Part shown: piece by piece, positions 1 to 11,805 of the stretch
Numbering within the stretch: the stretch's first letter is position 1
Layout: each line of letters opens with the position of its first letter
From: Schizochytrium sp. TIO01
Lineage: Eukaryota > Sar > Bigyra > Thraustochytrida > Thraustochytriidae
Assembly: GCA_004764695.1 (NCBI GenBank)
Contig: SMSO01000032.1
Location: 1,820,501 to 1,884,500 of the forward strand
DNA: 64,000 nt
Direction of reading: 5' to 3'
Translations under genes and position numbers: made by a program
The notes under the pieces: generated by a model
Seen by the model: only the letters and a program-made list of their open reading frames with translations
What the model was told of the DNA's origin: nothing
The model's database searches: none

Positions 1-1
1 A

Positions 2-1150
2 CGCAAGTATGAAATTTCGCAACGTCTCGGTAAAGGAGCATATGGTATTGTTTGGAAAGCAGTTGACAAACGTACTCGGCAGACTGTTGCTCTAAAGAAA
101 TGTTTTGATGCTTTTCGCAATGCAACAGATGCCCAGCGTACATATCGTGAAATTGAATATTTAAAGCAGCTAGGAGAGCATGGAGGCCACTCAAACATCA
201 TTCGCCTGTTATCTGTCATTAAGGCGGAGAATAATAAGGACATTTACCTTGTTTTTGAGTATATGGAAACAGATCTTCATGCGGTCATTCGAGCTGGTAT
301 TCTTGAGCATGTTCACAAGCAGTATATTACCTATCAACTTCTACGTGCGATAAAGTATATGCACACAGGAGACCTCCTGCATCGTGATTTGAAGCCAAGT
401 AATGTTTTGTTGAACGCAGATTGTCACCTCAAAGTCTGTGATTTTGGCTTATGCAGGAGTATTACGGAAGACCCAGCAAACAAAGCAGCCTATTCGGAGT
501 ACACTGCTACACGCTGGTATCGTTCGCCAGAAATTCTTATGGGTTCAACAAAGTATTCTACTGGTGTTGATATTTGGGCGCTCGGCTGCATTCTTGGAGA
601 AATGTTACTCGGCAAGCCGCTCTTTCCTGGCACATCTACCATGAACCAACTAGAACGCATCCTTGAGCTCACTGGAGTTCCAGCTTCAGAGGACTTGCAG
701 TCAATCCAGTCGCCTTTTGCAGCGAATATGCTGGAAAGCCTTGCCAAGCCATCTATCAAGCCACTTGAAGAGATGATACCCAATGCCCCCGCTGACGGAC
801 TTGACTTTATTCGGCGCTGCATGCATTTTAACCCAGATAAACGTGCTTCTGTTGAAGCCTTGCTTGACCATTCTTACGTAGCTCAATTTCGAAAGATTGA
901 CGAAGAGTTATCTGCCCCACGTAAATTCAAGATTGGATCCAATGATAACATTAAGTATACTGTGGACGATTATCGCAACCGTATTTACGATCTCATTAGA
1001 CAAGCAAAGCACGACAAAACAACTACAAAGCGAAGTACTGTGGCAAAACCTGCTCTACAAGCGAACGCATCTTCAATTCCTCAAGATCCATCAACTAATT
1101 CGATGTCAGCTGCCCAAGCTCAGCCTACAGTTGTTCGCCATCAAGCATAA
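2..1150 (+). CDS. MAPK15/ERK7-like mitogen-activated protein kinase, 5' end outside window
   Basis: The reading frame is open from base 2 and ends in TAA at 1148-1150, giving 382 codons; only a few N-terminal residues seem to be missing. The order of kinase motifs is complete: glycine loop GKGAYG, the VALKK lysine, HRDLKPSN catalytic loop and DFG. The segment DAFRNATDAQRTYREI after the lysine and ETDLHAVIRAG before the C-lobe are typical of the ERK7/8 (MAPK15) branch, whose members regulate cilia, autophagy and secretion and often self-activate. The activation lip reads SEY (494-502) where the family has TEY, and the P+1 region has RSPE rather than RAPE. The C-terminal tail beyond the kinase domain is short (about 60 residues), whereas animal MAPK15 has a long tail. 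The first methionine codon in frame, at 263, is internal to the N-lobe and is not the true start. It is convergent with the surface-protein gene downstream. Confidence 0.93.
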   Translation, partial: RKYEISQRLGKGAYGIVWKAVDKRTRQTVALKKCFDAFRNATDAQRTYREIEYLKQLGEHGGHSNIIRLLSVIKAENNKDIYLVFEYMETDLHAVIRAGILEHVHKQYITYQLLRAIKYMHTGDLLHRDLKPSNVLLNADCHLKVCDFGLCRSITEDPANKAAYSEYTATRWYRSPEILMGSTKYSTGVDIWALGCILGEMLLGKPLFPGTSTMNQLERILELTGVPASEDLQSIQSPFAANMLESLAKPSIKPLEEMIPNAPADGLDFIRRCMHFNPDKRASVEALLDHSYVAQFRKIDEELSAPRKFKIGSNDNIKYTVDDYRNRIYDLIRQAKHDKTTTKRSTVAKPALQANASSIPQDPSTNSMSAAQAQPTVVRHQA

Positions 1151-1613
1151 GTTCTCCACATTGCCCTTTCCCTTTATTCAAAATCAAGACAAAGCAGGTT
1201 AAGAACACTTACGCATTTTTCATCCTAGGGTATGCACGAGGTTTTTCCATCCACATATGCACATCACCTTTAGTGCTTTGATAGTGCGATAATTTAATAC
1301 TTTGTTCAGCAAACACTGTCTTCAATCCTTGTTAGGGAGCTTGTTTCACAAACACCAAAACCGCAGCTGCTCTTTTCTAATCCCTAAGGGTCTATAATTA
1401 TTTCCAGATAGTTTTGTGCTCGTGTAGTCGATTCAATACTCTAGCAAGCAGAAAAACAGAATAAGAAGCTTCTTTAGTGAAACTCCCTCCTCCATGCAAA
1501 TACTTTATGCTGGTCATTTGTTAGAATCATGATTTTCATTCCCTATCTTGAAATAATCTCAAACAAAATAACATGAAACTCAAAGGTTTATATTTACTAT
1601 TCCATAAACACTC
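1151..1613. other. convergent intergenic spacer
   Basis: This 463-base spacer lies between the stop codons of two convergent genes. It is AT-rich and presumably holds both 3' ends. I see no further gene in it. Confidence 0.6.
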
Positions 1614-4600
1614 TCAAACAGCGCTCTTCTCGACAGGAGAAAAACCTGGATTCATACTATCAATCCGCTTCCGCCCTTCAATCGAGCCCTCATGGAAGAT
1701 ACTACCGCTACTGTTACGGCTTGTGATCGACCCACTATGGGTAGAATCAACTTGTGCGCGGCGGCGTCGATAGATCACGAACGCTGCTGCTGCAATAATC
1801 AAAGCCACGACAATACATGACACTGTTGCAGCAATGACCGTCGTTGTTGATTTTTGACTAGACGACCCAGTTTGATATTGAGGAGTTGATAGATAACTTA
1901 CAGATGGCAGCATGTTGCTTCGCGCCTGATCTGCATATTCCTGGAAGTAATCCACATTCACTATTAGGCTTGCATCTGGCAAAACCTTTGTCCCATAAAC
2001 TTCCGGATAGAATTTCGGAAGCTTGACTAAGGCTGAAGCCTTTTCAGCCACATTTCCGTATAAATCTACAATCTCGTTCAAAGCAACACGAACAATCTGT
2101 TCGCTCCATTTTTCGGCTGCCGAAGCTGAGTTCACGTGAGCAGTCCATACATAAACATCATATAACGTTGTACTAACAGTGAAAGACGACTCCAATTCCA
2201 TTGTTTGATTGATGTTTGTCACATTAACCCCTCTAACCGACATCCAAAAATCGATAGGCTCGTCAAACCGAAAAGTCACAATTGGAAAAGCACTAAGATT
2301 TGTCAAAAGATTGCTATTGGGGGCCCAGCCTACGAGTTTGGGACCTTCATTATCAAAAACACCAACACGAGGATCAGAACGGACCCACAGTCTCTCCGAA
2401 GCTCAAGAAAATATGTTCTACCGCTGACCAGACCACTCGTTGCAGCTGTGAACGCATAGGACGTACCAGAGAATTTTCCTATCTTAGAGTAGTCCGCTTC
2501 TTCTGGTGTACCCGAGCTGGGAACGTAAGGAGCTGCCCAGAGCGAAACGTCTGCAACTGACGACTCCAAGTCCAATGTCGGATCAGATGATGTCGCCTGC
2601 CACGTTGCGTTGCTCCGTGCAAGGTCTCCTGCCCACTTGGCTTTGGAGCACGAGTCTGCCCAATTCAGAGTAAACGTAAGCGAGTCTGAGATAGTGCTGT
2701 CACAACTTGATGTCACAGTGACTGTTGCCATGGTCGAAAGCAATTTGCTGCTGAGTCGTTCATATTGCACAACGACCAGCTGTCGTCCAGCGGATGTTGC
2801 TTCCGACTTGGACACCGACAGATCAAGGTTAGAGTTCACAGTTGCACCGGCTATTGAATACGCAGTATATCCGGTGATGCTATCAATGTCCATGGAGACA
2901 GTAAGGTCGAGCTCTAAGTCGTCGTCGTCCATCGGCGTTAGGTTGATGTAGAATGAAAAGGAGCCTTTATCCGAGGTCAGAGTGCTAGCCAATGTCTCGT
3001 TGTCGTTTTCTTCAAGGTAGAACTGTTCAATGGCATCTGTGCCAGGCACATGAGGACAGCGTGTTTGTCCACCACAAACTTTGTAAACAAATGAGCCACA
3101 GAACGGAGATTGAAATATCTCTAGACAGAGTTCGTTCCCTTCAATAGACGTCAAGGTAGCTGTGATTGTGTTTTCATCACCAGAGGTTGCATATGTGGTA
3201 TCATCCACCGAAGTTGTCTGCGTGTATGTCTGAGACGTCTCGGATGATGTTGCAAGCGAGAATAGCTCCTCAAGAAATGCAACACTTTCTTCACTAAGGC
3301 TGGATGTTGTCGTCGCATCACTTGTTGCAAAAGCTAGAAAGTCCACGAGATTTTGAGTCGTGTTTATAGCATCTTGTTCAAATGTTATCGTCCCCAAAGC
3401 ACCCGAGAGTGTAAGCATGTTGGTATCTGTAGCATAGTTATCCGTAGCACCTGAAATGCTTGCAGTGATGTTGATAGGGAAGTTCTGTGCGTATGTCTTG
3501 TCATCATCCCAATGTCTGAAGAGATCGAGCCACTTGTTTCGTTGCTCTATCGCATCGGTGACAAGACTTTGCATGTCTGAATCATCCTTGTATAAGGCAA
3601 TTGTATCCTTGATAGTTTGCAAGGAATCTTCACATTCTGAGCGAGTCGAAATGATAAGTGATGTAGCCTTGCTCTCCCAACCGATATCAGAAACCGATGA
3701 CACTCGACATGCTTGGTCATGGTAAGTGAGGGTCTTTGTCACAGAGAGGTTTGCTGTAGTGCCCATATACAAAACAATGTCTTCTCCTGCAGTCTCTTGG
3801 GAGAATGTGTATGTTGTAGTTGTTGTTACAACTGAATCTTCTTTGCTGGTGGTATTGGTTGTAATTTCAGTCTCACCAGAGGTTGAACTATAAGAAGCGC
3901 TGCCGCTGATTTTGCCAGAAACGCTGCCTCCTAAGCCAGCACTGATAGTAGTTGACGATGAAGTCTCATCGCTATCCACAGATTCGCGATATACACGAGA
4001 CTCAATTGTAAACGGCCTCGTAAAGACAGCAGTTGTTTTCGAAGCTAATGAACCCTCAGAGTCGTAGATGACTGGAGGCGCATAGAGATAATATAGAGGT
4101 ACTGCACTTGCAAAGTTGATTAGATTTGAGCCACTCATAGCACGTTTTCCCATTACAAGGATCTCGAGCTCCGCCGAAGGGCGAGCCGTGATTCCTGAAG
4201 GCCAATAAGTGTCATGGTATAGCATAAAGGTGACCGAACGCACGAACTGGTCCAAATCCTCGTATTCGATATTGACAGTCTCGGTGAGATTAGTGCCGCT
4301 AGGGTTGGTGGGCTCACCAACATAAATCGAGACATCAGCTACAGATTCTTCATCGCTGGCAGTACTAATGTTGTAATAGCATGGATCTGTTGCTTCACAG
4401 ACGTTGTCATCCTCTGGAGCCAGCTCACTATTAACAAGAATCGTGGATTCACTTGGCAAAACAAAGCAAACTCGAGATGTCCCAGTAGTATCAACAAAGG
4501 TTTGGTTAAAGTATATCTGCACTTCGATGTCGGCGCCCCCCGAGACGATATATTGGAAAGGCAGTGCACCTTGAGAACATGAAGAAAACGGAACGATACT

Positions 4601-7276
4601 AGTGGCGACCAACTCGGCTGTGAGAGCTGGATCTGGTTGATAGATCATATCTACCATGGCATCAGAGTCCGTCATATCCAAAGCACGACTTGAGGAGCTT
4701 GGAAACTGAAGTTCATAATTTGTTTTGATATCTGCATTTGATGAGTAGAATTCGAGGTCAAATGTGTACTCTGCTGAAGGTATATCCCAGGAAGCCTCCA
4801 AGCCTGAAGTTGAGCGATACAAGACAATGCCAGGACACGCATGGACAGTGAGCGACATATTGACGTCGCCAATAGAGTACTCACACATCGTGGCAGCTGT
4901 ATACAGTGTGAGTTTGGACGTTCTTGTATATTCAATCTCAAGGCCTGTTAGGCTAGATGTCATGACAAGACCAGAGCTGCCAAGCAATGCACTTACTTGC
5001 GCATCGGCAGTACTAGAGACCGTCAGAGATTCTTGATTTGCTCCAAACAGCAGTTGGACAGTAGTGTTGGAAACTTCAACTGTAAAGCTTCCATCTGAGT
5101 CTGTGGTGGTGCTTTCAAGCACGGTTGGTGGGTCTGCTGTCAAATCTACTGCAGAAATTAAGACATTTGGAGCAGCACAAGAAGATGAACCACTAAAACT
5201 TGTTGTGAGCGTTCCTCCAAGATTGATAACGTTGATATCGATGAGTGAGAGCGTGTAGTATTTGAGGTTCTGAAGAGACAGGGTCTGAGGAAAGCTCAGG
5301 TACGTGGAAGGGCACGTAGAGGACCCAAGTGGACACATTCTCACATCATATGTTGTATCAGTTTTATTTGCGCCCAAGATTGTAACACTCGATGTCAAGC
5401 TAGTGGTTGATGCATCTGTGAGTGTCAGATCTAGATTGCCATTCTCATCTGTGGTAGCTGTATATACCGTCTCATCATCCGAGCCAAGCTTATAGTACAC
5501 ATTCACCCCGCTGCGTCCATGGCTGCTTCCACGGGCCCGAACTGTGATGTTGAGCTGACTCATGAAGAGGACTTTCATTGACTGCGAAGACACGTCAATC
5601 GATATGGGGTCATTCTTCAGAGTTGTAGAGGTTCCGAACCAGTCGTCAGGGTCAAACCAAGCAGAATCACTGTTCCATAGCATCTGCCAGTTGGCAAGAT
5701 AGACTTTGTCACCAATGCTTACGGTGTTGGGCGCTGTGGCAGTTATCCAAGTCGTCCATGTACTGCTATTACTGCAATCCCAGTCAAAGTTGTAGATGGT
5801 CATGGAGTATTCATTACTTGGGAAGACAAGGCTACCGTTGAAGTAGTTGATAAGCTCTTGAGAGATGCTATGAGTGACGGCTATTTGGAACGCTAGGTCT
5901 CCGTATCCGTCGCTTCCGACATTCACAAGTACTTGGCGCATCTCTAATTCATTAATCGAATATGTGTGGCTTTCGAAAAACTCTTGGGGATCTTGAAATG
6001 ACATGGCAAGAAGATTCTTTCCTAAAGTCGAACTTTCACAGACCTTGTGCTGGCATCCGACGCCACTTCTATCTGCGGAACACGAAATGCTCGAGTTATT
6101 TTCGTCGTATGCTGGTGCACTGACAGTGCTTACATTTCCGCAGAAGGTGTTTGCCGCACAAGCTTGCACTTCTCCATTTGGACAAGAATATCCCTTGGGA
6201 CAAACAATGCATGCGTCTTCATACGACGACTGGTCTGCGGCTGATGCAGGTATGTAAAATCCTTGATAACATGTTGGACAAGAGCGAGCGCCAGTGATAT
6301 AGTTTGATGTACTAGCGGTGTAGCTGCCGAAAGCACTGTACGTATAAAATATACAAGTGTTTGTGTCCGAGTTCCAAACCCATATTGCACAACTTTCAAG
6401 AGCTTGGCAAGCTCGTCGACACGAATGAGGGTTTTCTTCATCTGTAGATGATATCAAGTTACTCCCAGTATCGATATACTGATTTGCGATCATACAACCT
6501 TGAGCACTTTGTAGACTTGCTGCATTCGGTCCAACCGTTGTGTCTCCGTTATCTTTGTTGCAATGCATATTCTGAGAAATTAGGTAGCGATCGGAATCTG
6601 TCACGGCTCGAGTGGACTGTATGCGAACTCTGTTGTAGAGGCTACAAGTATTGCTGGCTGAGTCGAAGGTCCAAGAAAGGCAGATATCGTAACTTGCGGT
6701 AGGGGTTCCGGTGTAAGTACAGATGGCGGGAGATAAGACTCTTTTGACATCATAAGAATGGAGAAATTTCGTTATCGTTGTTGTGGCAGGAACGTAGGTC
6801 GGAGATGGTGTTAGGCTCAAAGAACTGGATACATCAGTCCAAACTGTGTAGGTATGATATTTTAGACTACCCCCGGTTGTTATTGTTTCCTTTGCTGCTG
6901 TGGTATATGCTGTTGTGAAACAGGGAGACGTATAAAGGGTGGGTCGTTCTTCTGGTGATGTATCTACTGTGAAGGTATCAGCGCAAGTTGCAGTAGTTGA
7001 GCTTGAACAAGGGTTTATGTTATTATACAAAAAACCTCGTTTGTACGAGTTCCGCCATCGTGTTAAACATGTTGTGCGACAAGCAGATGCGGATGTGGTA
7101 GAAATGGTTTGCTCTGTAGCATCGCCAAGGTCAATCTGCCCAACATTGGTGCAGCCAACGATATCTGCCAAAATGATTTTAATGTTTTGGTGAGAAATAC
7201 CACTGATTGCAAGACACACCTCAAACAAATAGCTTTGTAGGTATAGAAGCCCAACAAACAGAAAAGAATATTGCAT
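1614..7276 (-). CDS. giant modular type I surface membrane protein, one reading-frame break near 2385-2403
   Basis: The product would be about 1,887 residues. It starts with a signal peptide (MQYSFLFVGLLYLQS..., likely cut after CLA). Two cysteine-bearing PAN/apple-like segments follow (about residues 30-80 and 261-330), then a CPTC/CPKGYSCPNG cysteine-rich knot of GCC2/GCC3 or ephrin-receptor type (about 332-375), then several beta-sandwich repeats resembling carboxypeptidase-regulatory modules (for example near 584-640 and 697-750, with the TDENGNLDL and TDSDGSFTV patterns). Many N-glycosylation sequons are visible. One transmembrane helix (bases about 1768-1845) is followed by RRRR and a roughly 50-residue Ser-rich tail. 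The first 1,648 codons run to a stop at 2330. The continuation (ERLWVRSDPRVGVFDNEG...) is in another frame, so one base seems to be missing between 2385 and 2403. No GT-AG intron fits there. An adhesion or receptor role is inferred. Confidence 0.83.
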
Positions 7277-9615
7277 GGTAACCCTATATGATTGATTGCC
7301 TATCAGCGCTAAATGCCAATTATAGCTACAAAAAGAATGGCAAGTTCAGGTTTTGCTGGAGACATCCATACTTGTAAATGTGTCAACCAAACCTTCATGA
7401 CTAGGCCAAATTATTGAGCGAGGGAATCTGTCTAGAAAACATCATTCTTCTATAAAAATTCATGTTTTCTATTTTTATTTTAAAGAGGAAGTAATATATA
7501 CTATTATAGATTGAGCGAGTGTAAAGGAGTCTTATGAAATATTATCAATAATGATTGTTTAATTATATTCTTATTTTAAAAATAAATTATCTTAGTTTTA
7601 GCCAAAACATATTCAATTTTTTTTAAATAGTTTTTTTCTTAATGTTTCATATAATCAAGAATTGAAAAGTAGGCAAAAAACCCTGAATAAGATAATAAAA
7701 CAATAAGATCTATATTTGCACTTGATAATATATTCTCACTTTATGAACGTAGACTCGAATTATATGAGCATGAGTATTGTCAACAATCTCGATAATCATT
7801 TTTAATTTTTAATTTAAAATATTAACTTTAGTGTTTCCCTTATACTATGTAGAGTAAGGCCTCTGTTGTGACAAACCTCGATGAGTGTGAAATGTGCACG
7901 CCCATCTTGCAAAGTCTCGGGCGTGCGCTGCGATATGGACGGCTCTCCTTTTGTGCATGTTCCATAACACTGTCCTTTCAGTTGAAATTCAGTGTGCTCT
8001 AGCTTTAAAAAAATTCCAATGCCTCACGCGCCCAGAAATCAACATTCAAAAAGCTTGTTTTCTGCGCGTGCAAATGTGTGCTTTTGGAACCATTAGTAAG
8101 ATCGCACCAATAAATATAACTTCTGATTCTGCTTTTACGAACCTTTAATTTTTTTTAATTTGGATTATTACAAAATAGTAGGTACCAGCTTCCCTTAGCC
8201 TTAGATGGAACTCTAGGAGGTAACAAGTTAAAATCTTCTAGCTTAGGCGAAAGCTCATGGCAAAACAAATGACCAATTACCGAGCTGATTGTTTTTTGGT
8301 TTTTTGTTTTTTTTTTTAAATTGCAACTTTGGTCTTCAAGTTAGAAAAAAAAATACAGGTCAAATAGTCAAAGGACTATAACTGCCGCCAAATATAAAAT
8401 GAAGCGTCAATACTCTAGGTATGGCCGCAATTAGTGACTTTTATCTTAATTATTTGCGCAAGGACAAAAATAATTGTGTATTAATTATAATGTTTTCCAA
8501 CTTCAAGTTGAGAATATACTCGGTGGTGGATTGTCTACAGTCAATTGCTACTAGTACCTAACTACTACCAGAGAAAGTACGGAAATTCAAAGGAATACAC
8601 TATAGAGGTTGGCCACGAACATGCAATTGAAGCAGCATAGGCAACATACAAGCATAGAAGAGTAAATAATTTGCACGTAGCCTCAAGGACTTATGGTATG
8701 CAGCAGATTCTAGAGGGTACGTTACAGTCTAAATTGAAGAGGGCGTTGCCCAAAGTAAAGGCAGTTAGCAATACTTCAAAGGTCCAACGATGTCTTAGCA
8801 TACCATAAGCCCCTAACAGTAGATAGGACAAAAGTTAGACTGTTTTGTTTTGTTTTGTTTTGTTTGTGTGAAAGAGGGAAAATTTTTATATTTCAGGAAT
8901 AGGTTGATGATTGAGCTCATTCCCATTCTAAATTTGGGGGCTGAAGTTTAGAGTGATTCATTATACTTAAGTTCAAGAACTCAAACACCAGAACATTTGA
9001 GCAATATATGGAAGCACGCCTCCACGAGGCAATGAAAACCTTTCAACACCATGGCCGTGGTTCTATTTCCGAATTCGCTAGACCATGATTGATAATTGCA
9101 GCAATATAACTTATCACCCACTACGTCACTCAAATAAGAGAAACGAAGACCCCCCCCCCCCCAAAAAAAAGAATGGAAAGGGTCGGCCCGGAATAATTGT
9201 TTGAGAGAAAAATAGAGCAACACTTCTAAAGCTCGTAGTCCAGGTGTTCAAGTAAGTTGAGCGCACCGCTACTTATTTAGAGCGCTATAAAGTAAATTGT
9301 GGACCATTCTTCACTCAGAGCTAGCCTTTGCAGGGTAAGGGGAAATATTGTGTAACAGATTGATGATTTGTTATCTCTCTTTCAACACTTCAGTACTCCT
9401 ACGAATTGGGACTGTCGACCTTGAAAGAAATTAAGATCTGTAAGGATTAGGTTCTGGACAAACCAAGTTCTATTTCATTTGGCGTCTCTCTGGCTGCTTT
9501 TTACAAGATGAACAACCAGTTCTTCTTTTTCTTTCTTGAAAACGAAAAGGAAAAGCCAAACAAAACAAAAAAGATGAAACAGAAGCAAGAAGTGAACAGG
9601 ATTAAAAATGTGTTT
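7277..9615. other. AT-rich intergenic region
   Basis: No convincing gene. It holds the upstream region of the surface-protein gene, a (TGTTT)5 run at 8841-8865, a C13A8 homopolymer pair at 9150-9170, and one broken coding-like stretch at 8566-8808 treated under findings. Confidence 0.6.
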
Positions 9616-10855
9616 TTACTGCATGGCGCCGGCCTTGAGGACATCAATCATGTCGTAAATCTTCTTATCTGATTCCTCGTTGATGCGAGCAGCAAGGAAC
9701 TTTACGGCATCAACCACACCCTCTGCGTAGGTGCGACGACCGCATACATTGTGCTTGAACTCAAAAATGACAGAACCATCCTCACTCGTGAGCTTGTACG
9801 TGTGCCAGGCATGGCCATCAAGAGCCTCCTTAGGAACACCAAAGGCAACCTGCGCGTCAGCCTCACGAATCTTTTCGATGCTCTCTTCGTCAAAAGGTTC
9901 GCCGGTGCGAAGCTTGTTAAGGTAGTTGACCATAGCCTTTGCTGTACCAGAGGTATCAGCCTTCGTGCTCTGGTGAGACTCAACAATTGAGAGACCATAG
10001 CCACCAAAGGCCCCAGGGTAGGTAGAGGCCATCGTCTCCATCATAGCTTGGAAGGCCACAATTTGCTTGCACATGTTCGGGGCGATCAAAGCAAAGAGGC
10101 CACTGTCCTGGACACACTTCATGAGAGCATCACGGTCTCCACCAGTGGTTCCCATAACAAAAGGAAGTCCAAGCTTTACATAAAGCTCAGCGTTGCTGTT
10201 CACGGCTGTCGGGTGAGTAAAGTCAATAGCAATGACAATTTTGCCTTCCTCGCGGCCCTTGGCAATGACGGCAGCAAGCTCCTTCTCAGTTTCTTCACTA
10301 GGCTGCAGAAGCTTGATCGTAGCTGATGAATCACAAAAAGATTAGCAATGGGCTCACCATGGTTAGGATAATCCTGACACTCAAATATTTCAACCAAGGA
10401 TGCAGTACTATTAAAAACTCGATTCCGAGTGATTTCACATAGATCAGCAATTCCTCATGCATATCCAATTTATGGACTTACCAGTGGCCCCATCATCCTT
10501 TTCGATGGTGGCTTCCTCGGGCATTCCTTTGCCAGTCAAGGCAACCTCTGCTACATCAACACCACGGCGGTAGCAAGCTTGGGCGATCTTTTGCATAAAT
10601 TCGGTTTCCATTCAGATATATCCTCCACTGTTAGCATTTTATACGTTATCTAAGAGAGCAATCTAATTCTCACGAAATCATGCCTAGTATAAACCTTCTC
10701 ACGCTTATGACGGACGGCCTGCTTAGCAGGCTCGGCACTGCCGGGGGGCTTCACGCTTTCAGCCTCGCATTTTCACTTACCTCCTTACCCATGTTGCCAG
10801 GAAGGCCACAGATGATGACCTGCACCGACGACTTCATTCTCTTAGCCTCCGACAT
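9616..10855 (-). CDS. dapB: 4-hydroxy-tetrahydrodipicolinate reductase, plant type, three exons
   Basis: DapB reduces 4-hydroxy-tetrahydrodipicolinate with NAD(P)H in the diaminopimelate route to lysine. Spliced exons are 10855-10781 (start MSEAKRMKSSVQVII), 10587-10482 and 10322-9616, giving 295 residues. Both donors are GTAAGT. The acceptors end ...GCAAAAG and ...CATCAG, and the frame phases match (0, then 1). Visible motifs are the Rossmann glycine loop GLPGNMGKE, VALTGKGMPEEA, the central LPFVMGTTGGDRD, the substrate loop ESHQSTKADTSGTAKA and the C-terminal NVCGRRTYAEGVVDAV. The ESHQ...KADTSGTA loop is the plant/algal form, where bacteria have HHRxKxDAPSGTA. No plastid or other targeting extension is seen in front of the Rossmann fold, so a cytosolic enzyme is likely. 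The ATG at 10609, nearer the second exon, is preceded in frame by TGA, so it lies in the intron. Confidence 0.93.
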
Positions 10856-11805
10856 CTTCTTTCTTCAACGCCTCGAGTCCTTTGACTTGACCTCAGTCCT
10901 TGTTGATCTCAATCTAGTTTTGCTCTCGCTTCGACTCGTCCATTCGCTCCTCATCCTTTCTCCGCTTCTATCAAGATAAAAACTTAAAAACTTAAAGTCC
11001 ATTATAGACTAAGGTAGAAACCAGGTATGTAATACTTATAGGAGATGCAACTAGTTAGTGGTTAGTGCCCTCTTACTCCTATCAGCAGCACCTCAAAAAC
11101 TTTGCTACTTCTAATTCTACAAGTATTTCAGTATCTAGGTAGCTAAGCTCTCTTCAGGCTCGCTTGGTACATTCACAATCTTAGAAGAGGGTTTCTCCAC
11201 GTTTCACGCGCGAGAGTCTGGCTGCTCATGTGTCTTAAGTAAAAGTGTATAACATCACCTCCATTGCGGCCTGTATCTTTACCCTTTGCAATGATTTCTG
11301 GTTTCAAGAAGTTGAACTGCAGGTTTTTGCCATCTTCGTGGTTTCTCTGTTTCCATCGCGTTCTTCTCTTCTTGTTCTTTCCATTCCCCTCATGTTCTTC
11401 GCTTGCACAACTGCTATTATTTTGGATAGTGGTACGCATGGACTAGGGCATCTATGTGAAAAGCTAGCAATGAGCTTGTTCCTGTTCTCCAATATGCGTG
11501 AAGGAGTATTAGAGCTAGCTACTAGGCTCTTACCTTCTAACAGGTGTGGTGTCTTAGCTTAGGGCAATGTCCAGAATTAGAATAAAAGACAGGAAAGCGT
11601 ATTGTATTTTTGAGGAGAGAAAGAACGGGTTGAAGAACGAATGTGGGCGAAAGTAAACGTATTCTGCTATTATAGTATTGATTCAAATTTAATACTATAG
11701 ATGAATAAGGCAAGGAAAACAAGAGAGGAAAGCTACACAAGAAGGCAGAAGGATAAAGAAGGAGCAGTGAAGGTAACTTAGGTGCCCTTCTGCGCTATCG
11801 CAACG
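10856..11805. other. divergent promoter region between dapB and EMC5
   Basis: This stretch separates the start codons of dapB (-) and EMC5 (+), so it should contain both promoters. Short open frames on both strands at 11173-11562 have no recognisable motif, and I do not call them genes. Confidence 0.5.

Noticed and set aside
2330-2410. An intron to explain the frame change in the surface-protein gene
   Set aside because: The two frames abut within about 20 bases and no GT-AG pair of realistic length joins them in phase.
10429-10979. Plus-strand open frames over the first part of dapB
   Set aside because: They are shadows of spliced dapB exons on the other strand.
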